Shown: one piece after another, positions 39,915 to 51,187 of the stretch | How the letters are laid out: the number at the start of each line of letters is the position of its first letter | How positions within the stretch are numbered: position 1 is the stretch's first letter | NCBI GenBank assembly: GCA_947650365.1 | Contig: CANTAL010000134.1 | Location: 124,001 to 188,000 of the forward strand | DNA from: Chamaelirium japonicum | Lineage: Eukaryota > Streptophyta > Magnoliopsida > Liliales > Melanthiaceae | Length of the DNA: 64,000 bases | Direction: 5' to 3' | The notes under the pieces: generated by a model | Database searches by the model: none | Seen by the model: the letters and a program-made list of their open reading frames with translations, nothing else | What the model was told of the DNA's origin: nothing | Position numbers and translations under genes: made by a program

Positions 39915-40589
39915 TACGAATGGATACATTCGTGTGAATGAATTAGAATGGATCGTACGAATGAGTAAGAATGGATCGTACGAATGAAATAGAATGGATT
40001 GCACAAATGAATTAGAATGGATCGTACGAATGAATTAGAATGGATCGTGTGAAAGAATTAGAATGGATTGTATGAATGAATTAGAATGGATCATACGAAT
40101 GAATTAGAATGGATCGTATGACGTAATTAGAATGGATCGTACGAATGATTTAGAATGGATCGTACGAATGAACTAGAATAGATCGTACGAATGAATTAGA
40201 ATGGATCGTACGAAGGAATTAGAATGGATCGTACGAATGAATTAGAATGGATATATTCGTGCAAATGAATTAGAATGGATCGTATGAATGTATTAGAATG
40301 GATCGTATGAGTGAATTAGAATGGATCGTACGAATGAATTAGAATGGATCGTATGAATGAATTAGAATGGATACATTCGTGTGAATGAATTAGAATGTAT
40401 CGTATGAATGAATTAGAATAGATTTTGTGAATGAATTAGAACTGATCGTACGAATGAATTATAATGGATACATTCGTGCGAATGAATTAGAATGGATTGA
40501 ATGAATGAATTAGAATGGATCCTATGAATGAATTAGAATGGATCGTGCGAATGAATTAGAATGGATCGTACGAATGAATTAGAATGGAT
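39915..40589 (-). repeat. Minus-orientation block 48 (copy II)
   Basis: Partner of block 38. One difference was seen in the first 120 bases compared. Confidence 0.95.
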
Positions 40590-41293
40590 CGCATTCTAAT
40601 TCATTCGCATGAATGTATCCATTCTAATTCATTTGTACAATCCATTCTATTTCATTCGTACGATCCATTCTTACTCATTCGTATGATCCATTCTAATTCA
40701 TTCGTATGATCCATTCTAATTCATTCGTACGATCCATTCTAATTCATTCGTACGATCCATTCTAATTCATTCGCACGATCCATTCTAATTCATTCATACG
40801 ATCCATTCTAATTCATTCATACGATCCATTCTAATTCATTCCTACAATCCATTCTAATTCATTCGCCCGATCCATTCTAATTCATTCATACGATCTATTC
40901 TATTCGAATAGATCATGCGATCCATTCGAATTCATTCGTACGATCAATTCTAATTCATTCATACGATCCATTCTAATTCATTCATACAATGCATTCTAAT
41001 TCTTTCGCACGATCCATTCTAATTCAGTCGTACGATCTATTCTAATTCATTCGTACAATCCATTCTATTCCATTTGTACGATCCATTCTTACTCATTCGT
41101 ATGATCCATTCTAATTCATTCGTACGATCCATTCTAATTCATTCGTACAATCCATTCTATTTCATTCGTACGATCCATTCTTACTCATTCGTATGATCCA
41201 TTCTAATTCATTCGCACGAATGTATCCATTCTAATTCATTCATACAATCCATTCTTATTCATTTCGTACGATCATTCTAATTCATTTGTACGA
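40590..41293 (+). repeat. Plus-orientation block 49 (copy II)
   Basis: J4 to J3, one unit longer than the other J4-J3 blocks. The hairpin element at 40903-40930 carries one mismatch. Confidence 0.95.
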
Positions 41294-42069
41294 TCGTACG
41301 AATGAATTAGAATAGATCGTACGAATGAATTAGAATAGATTGTGCGAATGAATTAGAATGGATCGTACGAATGAATTAGAATGGATCGTACGAATGAATT
41401 AGAATGGATCATACGAATGAGTAAGAATGGATCGTACGAATGAATTAGAATGGATCGTACGAATGAATTAGAATGGATCGTGCGAATAAATTAGAATGGA
41501 TACATTCGTCCGAATGAATTAGAATGGATCATACGAATGAGTAAGAATGGATCGTACGAATGAAATAGAATGGATTGTGCGAATGAATTAGAATGGACCG
41601 TACGAATGAATTAGAATGGATACATTCGTGCGAATGAATTAGAATGGATCGGACGAATGAATTAGAATGGATCGTACAAATGAATTAGAATGGATCGTAC
41701 GAATAAATTAGAATGGATATATTTGTCCGAATGAATTAGAATGGATCATACGAATGAGTAAGAATGGATCGTACGATTGAAATAGAATAGATTGTACGAA
41801 TGAATTAGAATGGATCCTACGAATGAATTATAATGGATCGTGTGAAAGAATTAGAATGGATTGTATGAATGAATTAGAATGGATCGTGCGAATGAATTAG
41901 AATGGATCGTACGAATGAATTAGAGTGGATCGTGCTAATGAATTAGAATTGATCGAACGAATAAGTTAGCATGGATTGTGCTAATGAATTAGAATGGAAC
42001 GTACGAATGAATTAGAATGGATCGTGTGAAAGAATTAGAATGGATTGTATGAATGAATTAGAATGAATT
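41294..42069 (-). repeat. Minus-orientation block 50
   Basis: Starts as partner of block 40 and ends as partner of block 34. The change of partner near 41.88 kb marks the end of copy II. Confidence 0.93.
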
Positions 42070-42506
42070 CGTACGATCCATTCGAATTCATTCGCACAAT
42101 CCATTCTAATTCATTCATACGATCCATTCTAATTCATTCATACAATCCATTCTTATTCTTTCACACGATCCATTCTAATTTATTCGTAGGATCCATTCTA
42201 ATTCATTCGTACAATCTATTCTATTTCATTCGTACGATCCATTCTTACTCATTCGTATGATCAATTCTAATTCATTCGGACGAATGTATCCATTCTAATT
42301 TATTCGTACGATCCATTCTAATTCATTTGTACGATCCATTCTAATTCATTCGTACGATCCATTCTAATTCATTCGTCCGATCCATTCGAATTCATTCGCA
42401 CGAATGTATCCATTCTAATTCATTCGTACGGTCCATTCTAATTCATTCGCACAATCCATTCTATTTCATTCGTACGATCCATTCTTACTCATTCGTATGA
42501 TCCATT
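42070..42506 (+). repeat. Plus-orientation block 51
   Basis: J2 to J1, like blocks 35 and 45 but longer. The 65-codon open frame at 42063-42260 covers its first part. Its sequence closely resembles the frame at 21149, because both read the same series of TAA-less units. Confidence 0.95.
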
Positions 42507-43029
42507 ATGGATACATTCGTGCGAATGAATTAGAATGGATCATACGAATGAGTAAGAATGGATCGTACGAATGAAATAGAATGGATTGTGCGAATGAATT
42601 AGAATGGATCGTACGAATGAATTAGAATGGATCGTGTGAAAGAATTAGAATGGATTGTATGAATGAATTAGAATAGATCATATGAATGAATTAGAATGGA
42701 TCGTACAAATGAATTAGAATGGATCGTACGAATGAATTAGAATGGATCGTACGAATGAATTAGAATGGATCGTACAAATGAATTAGAATGGATCTTACGA
42801 ATGAATTAGAATAGATCGTACGAATGAATTAGAATGGATCGTACGAATAACTTAGAATGGATACATTCGTCCGAATGAATTAGAATGGATCATACGAATG
42901 AGTAAGAATGGATCATATGAATGAAATAGAATAGATTGTACGAATGAATTAGAATGGATCCTACGAATGAATTAGAATAGATCGTGTGAAAGAATTAGAA
43001 TGGATTGTATGAATGAATTAGAATGAATT
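42507..43029 (-). repeat. Minus-orientation block 52
   Basis: J1 to J2 (GAATTAGTACG). Extra units around 42.70-42.80 kb separate it from blocks 36 and 46. Confidence 0.94.
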
Positions 43030-43968
43030 AGTACGATCCATTCGAATTCATTCGCACGATCCATTCTAATTCATTCATACGATCCATTCTAATTCATTCA
43101 TACAATCCATTCTAATTCTTTCACATGATCCATTCTAATTCATTCGTAGGATCCATTCTAATTCATTCGTACAATCTATTCTAATACATTCGTACGATCC
43201 ATTCTTACTCATTCGTATGATCCATTCTAATTCATTCGGACGAATGTATCCATTCTAATTTATTCGTACGATCCATTCTAATTCATTCGTACGATCCATT
43301 CTAATTCATTCGTACGATCCATTCTAATTCATTCGTCCGATCCATTCTAATTCATTCGCACGAATGTATCCATTCTAATTCATTCATACGATCCATTCTA
43401 ATTCATTCGTACGATCCATTCTAATTCATTCGTAAGATCCATTCTAATTCATTCGTACGATCCATTCTAATTCATTCGCACGAATGTATCCATTCTAATT
43501 CATTCGTACGATGCATTCTAATTCCTTCGTACGATCCATTCTAATTCATTCGTACGATCCATTCTAATTCCTTCGTATCCATTCTAATTCACTCATACGA
43601 TCCATTCTAATTCATTCGTACGATCCATTCTAATTCATTCATACAATCCATTCTAATTCATTCGCACGAATGTATCCATTCTAATTCATTCGTACGATCA
43701 GTTCTAATTCATTCACAAAATCTAATCTAATTCATTCATATGATCCATTCTAATTCATTCACACGAATGTATCCATTCTAATTCATTCATACAATCCAAT
43801 CTAATTCATTCGTACAATCCATTCTAATTCTTTCACACGATCCATTCTAATTCATTCGTACGATCCATTCTAATTCTTTCGTGCAATCCATTCTATTTCA
43901 TTCGTACGATCCATTCTTACTCATTCGTACGATCCATTCTAATTCATTCACACGAATGTATCCATTCG
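43030..43968 (+). repeat. Plus-orientation block 53
   Basis: Begins like blocks 37 and 47, then ends at J7 instead of J5. The join lies after the ACAAAATC landmark (about 43.72 kb). Confidence 0.94.
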
Positions 43969-44346
43969 TAGGAATGAATTAGAATAGATTGTACGAATGA
44001 ATTAGAATGGATCGTACGAAAGAATTAGAATGGATCGTACGAATGAATTAGAATGGATTGTACGAATGAATTAGAATGGATCGTACGAAGGAATTAGAAT
44101 GGATCATACGAATGAATTAGAATGGATATATTCGTGCAAATGAATTAGAATGGATCGTATGAATGTATTAGAATGGATCGTATGAGTGAATTAGAATGGA
44201 TCGTACGAATGAATTAGAATGGATCGTATGAATGAATTAGAATGGATACATTCGTGTGAATGAATTAGAATTGATCGTACGAATGAATTAGAATGGATCG
44301 TGCGAATGAATTAGAATGGATCGAACGAATGAATTAGAATGGATCA
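43969..44346 (-). repeat. Minus-orientation block 54
   Basis: Starts with a J7 variant (CATTCGTAGGAATG). It ends in half of the hairpin element (GAATGGATCATGCGATCC), used here as a switch. Confidence 0.92.
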
Positions 44347-44820
44347 TGCGATCCATTTGAATTCATTCGTACGATCCATTCTAATTCATTCATACGATCC
44401 ATTCTATTCGAATGGATCATGCGATCCATTTGAATTCATTCGCACGATCCATTCTAATTCATTCATACGATCCATTCTAATTCATTCATACAATGCATTC
44501 TAATTCTTTCACACGATCCATTCTAATTCATTCGTACGATCCATTCTAATTCATTCGTACAATCCATTCTATTTCATTTGTACGATCCATTCTTACTCAT
44601 TCGTATGATCCATTCTAATTCATTCGTACGATCCATTCTAATTCATTTGTACGATCCATTCTAATTCATTCGTACAATCCATTCTATTTTATTCGTACGA
44701 TCCATTCTTACTCATTCGTATGATCCATTCTAATTCATTCGCACGAATGTATCCATTCTAATTCATTCATACAATCCATTCTAATTCATTCCGTACGATT
44801 CATTCTAATTCATTCGTACG
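44347..44820 (+). repeat. Plus-orientation block 55
   Basis: Contains a second hairpin element at 44407-44434 only 60 bp after its start, then the usual CTTTCACAC, CTATTTC, CTTACTC series. Ends at the GTTC-centred J3. Confidence 0.93.
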
Positions 44821-45743
44821 TTCGTACGAATGAATTAGAATGGATCGTACGAATGAATTAGAATAGATTGTGCGAATGAATTAGAATGGATCGTACGAAT
44901 GAATTAGAATGGATCGTACGAATGAATTAGAATGGATCATACGAATGAGTAAGAATGGATCGTACGAATGAATTAGAATGGATCGTACGAATGAATTAGA
45001 ATGGATCGTAAGAATAAATTAGAATGGATACATTCGTCCGAATGAATTAGAATGGATCATACGAATGAGTAAGAATGGATCGTACTAATGAAATAGAATA
45101 GATTGTACGAATGAATTAGAATGGATCCTACGAATGAATTAGAATGGATCGTGTGAAAGAATTATAATGGATTGTATTAATGAATTAGAATGGATTCGTA
45201 CGAATGAATTAGAATGGATACATTCGTGCGAATGAATTAGAATGGATCGTACCAATGTGTAAGAATGGATCGCACGAATGAAATAGAATGGATTGTGCGA
45301 ATGAATTAGAATGGATCGTACGAATGAATTAGAATGGATCGTGTGAAAGAATTAGAATAGATTGTATGAATGAATTAGAATAGATCGTATGAATGAATTT
45401 GAATGGATCGTACGAATGAATTAGAATGGATCGTACGAATGAATTAGAATGGATACATTCGTGCGAATGAATTAGAATGGATACATTCGTGCGAAAGAAT
45501 TAGAATAGATCGTATGAATGAATTAGAATGGATCCTATGAATGAATTAGAATGGATCGTGCGAATGAATTAGAATGGATCATATGAATGAATTAGAATGG
45601 ATCGTGCTAATGAATTAGAATTGATCGAACGAATGAATTAGCATGGATCGTGCTAATGAATTAGAATGGAACGTACGAATGAATTAGAATGGATCGCGTG
45701 AAAGAATTAGAATGGACTGTATGAATGAATTAGAATGAATTCG
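44821..45743 (-). repeat. Minus-orientation block 56
   Basis: J3 to J2. From about 45.19 to 45.74 kb it follows the variant order of 23.55-24.11 kb. Confidence 0.94.
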
Positions 45744-47501
45744 TACGATCCATTCGAATTCATTCGCACGATCCATTCTAATTCATTCATACGATCCACT
45801 CTAATTCATTCATACAATCCATTCTAATTCTTTCACACGATCTATTCTAATTCATTCGTAGGATCCATTCTAATTCATTCGTACAATCTATTCTATTTCA
45901 TTCGTATGATCCATTCTTACTCATTCGTATGATCCATTCTAATTCATTCGGACGAATGTATCAATTCTAATTTATTCGTACGATCCATTCTAATTCATTC
46001 GTACGATCCATTCTAATTCATTCGTACGATCCATTCTAATTCATTCGTCCGATCTATTCTAATTCATTCGCACGAATGTATCCATTCTAATTCATTCATA
46101 CGATCCATTCTAATTCATTCGTACGATCCATTCTAATTCATTCGTAAGATCCATTCTAATTCATTCGTATGATCCATTCTAATTCATTCGTACGATCCAT
46201 TCTAATTCATTCGCACGAATGTATCCATTCTAGTTCATTCGTACGATCCATTCAAATTCATTCGTACGATCCATTCTAATTCATTCGTACGATCCATGAT
46301 CCATTCTAATTCATTCGCACGATCCATTCTAATTCATTCGTACGATCCATTCTAATTCATTCATACGATCCATTCTAATTCATTCGTACGATCCATTCTA
46401 ATTCATTCACACAAATGTATCCATTCTAATTCATTCGTACGATCCATTCTAATTCATTCGCACGATCCATTCTAATTCATTCATACGATCCATTCTAATT
46501 CATTCGTACGATCTGTTCTTATTCATTCGCACAATCCATTCTAATTCATTCGCACGAATGTATCCATTCTAATTCATTCGTATGATCCATTCTAATTCAT
46601 TCGTACGACCATTCTAATTCATTCGTATGATCCATTCTAATTAATTCGTATGATCCATTCTAATTCATTCGTACGATCCATTCTAATTCATTCATACAAT
46701 CCATTCTAATTCATTCGCACAAATGTATCCATTCTAATTAATTCGTACGATCCATTCTAATTCATTCGTATGATCTATTCTTATTCATTTCCACGATCCA
46801 GTCTAATTGATTCGCACGATCCATTCTAATTCATTCACACGAATGTATCCATTCTAATTCATTCGTACGATCCATTCTAATTCATTAATATGATCCATTC
46901 TAATTCATTCGTACGATCCATTCTAATTCATATGCACAATGGTATCCATTCTAATCCATTCGGAGGATCCATTCTAATCCATTCATACGATCCATTCTAA
47001 TTCATTCGTACGATCCATTCTAATTCATTCGCTCGAATGTATCCATTCTAATCCAATCGTACAATCCATTCTAATCCATTCGTACGATCCATTCTAATTC
47101 ATTCGCATGAATGTAACCATTCTAATTCATTCATTTGATCCATTCTAATTCATTCGTACGATCCATTCTAATTCATTCGTCCGATCCATTCTAATTCATC
47201 CGCACGAATGTATCCATTCAAATTCATTCGTACGATCCATTCTAATTCATTCGTACGATCCATTCTAATTCATTCGTAAGATCCATTCTAATTCATTCGT
47301 ACGATCCATTCTAATTCATTCGTACGATCCATTCTAATTCATTCGCACGAATGTGTCCATTCTAGTTCATTTGTACGATCCATTCTAATTCATTCGTACG
47401 ATCCATTCTAATTCATTCGCACGATCTATTCTAATTCATTCGTACGATCAATTCTAGTTCATTCGCACGAATGTATCCATTCTAATTCATTCGTACGATC
47501 C
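45744..47501 (+). repeat. Plus-orientation block 57
   Basis: J2 to J11. Contains the marker CATATGCACAATGG near 46928 and CTAATCCATTCG variants. A short tandem slip (CCATGATCCATTC) lies near 46296. Confidence 0.95.
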
Positions 47502-47668
47502 TGAATTAGAATGGATCGTACGAATGAATTAGAATGGATACCTTTGTGCATATGAATTAGAATGGATCGTATGAATGAATTAGAATGGATCATATTAATG
47601 AATTAGAATGGATCGTACGAATGAATTAGAATAGATACATTCGTGCGAATGAATTAGAATGGATCGTG
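47502..47668 (-). repeat. Minus-orientation block 58 (167 bp)
   Basis: Its left edge copies J11 at 7793 and its right edge copies J10 at 1893. The interior copies 7793-7958 (ACCTTTGTGCATATG, then ATATTAATG). It joins two segments that lie 6 kb apart elsewhere. Confidence 0.93.
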
Positions 47669-49070
47669 CACGAATGTATCCATTCTAATTCATTCGTACG
47701 ATCCATTCTAATTCATTAATATGATCCATTCTAATTCATTCGTACGATCCATTCTAATTCATATGCACAAAGGTATCTATTCTAATCCATTCGTAGGATC
47801 CATTCTAATCCATTCGTACGATCCATTCTAATTCATTCGTACGATCCATTCTAATTCATTCGCTCGAATGTATCCATTCTAATCCAATCGTACGATCCAT
47901 TCTAATTCATTCGCATGAATGTAGCCATTCTAATTCATTCATTTGATCCATTTTAATTCATTCGTACGATCCATTCTAATTCATTCGTCCGATCCATTCT
48001 AATTCATTCGCACGAATGTATCCATTCTAATTCATTCGTACGATCCATTCTAATTCATTAGTACGATCCATTCTAATTCATTAGTATGATCCATTCTAAT
48101 TCATTCGTAAGATCCATTCTAATTCATTCGTACGATCCATTCTAATTCATTTGTACGATCCATTCTAATTCATTCGCACGAATGTATCCATTCTAGTTCA
48201 TTCGTATGATCCATTCTAATTCATTCGTACGATCCATTCTAATTCATTCGCACGATCCATTCTAATTCATTCGTACGATCAATTCTAATTCATTCGCATG
48301 AATGTATCCATTCTAATTCATTCATACGATCCATTCTAATTCATTTGTACGATCCATTCTAATTCATTCGTACGATCCATTCTAATTCATTCGTCCGATC
48401 CATTCTAATTCATTCGCACGAATGTATCCATTCTAATTCATTCGTACGATCCATTCTAATTCATTCGTACGATCTATTCTAATTCATTCGCAGGAATGTA
48501 TCCATTCTAGTTCATTCGTACGATCCATTCTAATTCATTCGTACGACCCATTCTAATTCATTCGCACGATCCATTCTAATTCATTCGTACGATCCATTCT
48601 AATTCATTCGCACGATCCATTCTAATTCATTCGTACGATCAATTCTAATTCATTCGTACGATCCATTCTAATTCACTCATATGATCCATTCTAATACATT
48701 CATACGATACATTCTAATTCATTTGCACGAATATATCCATTCTAATTCATTCGTACGATCCATTCTAATTCCTTCGTACGATCCATTCTAATTCCTTCGT
48801 ACGATCCATTCTAATTCATTCGTACGATCCATTCTAATTCCTTCGTACGATCCATTCTAATTCATTCGTACGATCCATTCTAATTCATTCATACAATCCA
48901 TTCTAATTCATTCATACAATCCATTCTAATTCTGTCACACGATCCATTCTAATTCATTCGTACGATCCATTCTAATTCATTCGTGCAATCCATTCTATTT
49001 CATTCGTACGATCCATTCTTACTTATTCGTACGATCCATTCTAATTCATTCACACGAATGTATCCATTCG
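47669..49070 (+). repeat. Plus-orientation block 59
   Basis: Copy of the beginning of block 3 (offset 45,775 at GTGCAC). It later gains CCTTCG units and ends at a J7 variant (CATTCGTTTGAATG). Confidence 0.95.
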
Positions 49071-51187
49071 TTTGAATGAATTAGAATGGATCGTACGAAT
49101 GAATTAGAATGGATCGTACGATGGAATTAGAATGGATCGTACGAATGATTTAGAATGGATCGTACGAATGAATTAGAATAGATCGTACGAATGAATTAGA
49201 ATGGATCGTACGAAGGAATTAGAATGGATCGTACGAATGAATTAGAATGAATATATTCGTGCAAATGAATTAGAATGGATCGTATGAATGTATTACAATG
49301 GATCGTATGAGTGAATTAGAATGGATCGTACGAATGAATTAGAATGGATTGTATGAATGAATTAGAATAGATCGTACGAATGAATTAGAATGGATCATAC
49401 GAATTAATTAGAATGGATCATACGAATGAATTAGAATGGATCGTACGAATGAATTAGAATGGATCGTACGAATGAATTAGAATGGACACATTCGTGCGAA
49501 TTAATTAGAATGGATTGTGCGAATGAATAAGAACAGATCGTGCGAATGAATTAGAATGGATCGTACGAATGAATTAGAATGGATCGTGCGAATGAATTAG
49601 AATGGATCGTACGAATGAATTAGAATGGATACATTTGTGCGAATGAATTAGAATGGATCGTACGAATGAATTAGAATGGATAGTATGAATGAATTAGAAT
49701 GGATCGTACGAATGAATTAGAATGGATCGTGCGAATGAATTAGAATGGATCGTACGAATGAATTAGAATGGATCGTGTGAAAGAATTAGAATGGATCGTA
49801 CGAATGAATTAGAATGGATCGTGCGAATGAATTAGAATGGATCGTACGAATGAATTAGAATGGATACATTTGTGCGAATGAATTAGAATGGATCGTACGA
49901 ATGAATTAGAATGGATCGTATGAATGAATTAGAATGGATTGTACGAATGAATTAGAATGGATCGTGCGAATGAATTAGAATGGATCGTACGAATGAATTA
50001 GAATGGATCGTACGAATGAACTAGAATGGATATATTCGTGCGAATGAATTAGAATGGATCGTACGAATGAATTAGAATGGATCGTACGAATGAATTAGAA
50101 TGGATCTTATGAATGAATTAGAATGGATCATACGAATGAATTAGAATGGATCGTACGAATAAATTAGAATGGATGCATTCGTGCGAATGAATTAGAATGG
50201 ATACATTCGTGCGAATGAATTAGAATGGATTGTGAGAATGAATAAGAACAGATCGTACGAAAGAATTAGAATGGATCGTACGAATGAATTAGAATGGATC
50301 GTGCGAATGAATTAGAATGGATCGTACGAATGAATTAGAATGGATACATTTGTGCGAATGAATTAGAATGGATCGTACGAATGAATTAGAATGGATACAT
50401 TCGTGTGAATGAATTAGAATGGATACATTCGTGCGAATGAATTAGAATGGATTGTGCGAATGAATAAGAACAGATCGTACGAAAGAATTAGAATGGATCG
50501 TACGAATGAATTAGAATGGATCGTGCGAATGAATTAGATGGATCGTACGAATGAATTAGAATGGATACATTTGTGCGAATGAATTAGAATGGATCGTACG
50601 AATGAATTAGAATGGATCGTATGAATGAATTAGAATGGATCGTACGAATGAATTAGAATGGATCGTGCGAATGAATTAGAATGGATCGTACGAATGAATT
50701 AGAATGGATCGTACGAATGAACTAGAATGGATACATTCGTGCGAATGAATTAGAATGGATCGTACGAATGAATTAGAATGGATCGTACGAATGAATTAGA
50801 ATGGATCTTATGAATGAATTAGAATGGATCATACGAATGAATTAGAATGGATCGTACGAATGAATTAGAATGGATGCATTCGTGCGAATGAATTAGAATG
50901 GATCGGACGAATGAATTAGAATGGATCGTACGAATGAATTAGAATGGATCGTACGAATAAATTAGAAATGATACATTCGTCCGAATGAATTAGAATGGAT
51001 CATACGAATGAGTAAGAATGGATCGTACGAATGAAATAGAATAGATTGTACGAATGAATTAAAATGGATCCTACGAATGAATTTGAATGGATCGTGTGAA
51101 AGAATTAGAATGGATTGTATGAATGAATTAGAATGGATCGTATGAATGAATTATAATGGATCGTGCGAATGAATTCGAATGGATCGT
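49071..51187 (-). repeat. Minus-orientation block 60
   Basis: About 2.1 kb from J7 to J6. AATAAGAACAG units occur near 49526, 50241 and 50463, as in block 22. Includes the 701-bp tandem. Confidence 0.95.
49850..50911 (-). repeat. 701-bp tandem duplication
   Basis: CATTTGTG (49867 and 50568), GAACTAG (50018 and 50719), GATCTTATG (50103 and 50804) and GGATGCATTCG (50171 and 50872) are all exactly 701 bp apart. The copies cover roughly 49850-50200 and 50551-50911. Confidence 0.9.

Larger units (their letters stand above)
35236..41880. repeat. 6.7-kb higher-order repeat, copy II (right end truncated)
   Basis: Repeats the block order of copy I: plus 412, minus 722, plus 681, minus 776, plus 408, minus 455, plus 1225, minus 675, plus 704, minus. 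J4, J2, J1 and J5 landmarks sit 6,698-6,700 bp from copy I. Similarity stops near 41.88 kb, where the sequence continues like 30.9-31.5 kb instead, an apparent recombination join. Confidence 0.9.

Noticed and set aside
42063-42260. 65-codon open frame resembling the one at 21149
   Set aside because: The resemblance reflects a duplicated series of repeat units, not protein conservation.
46290-46310. Small insertion CCATGATCCATTC as a foreign fragment
   Set aside because: It is a partial duplication of the unit itself, a replication slip.
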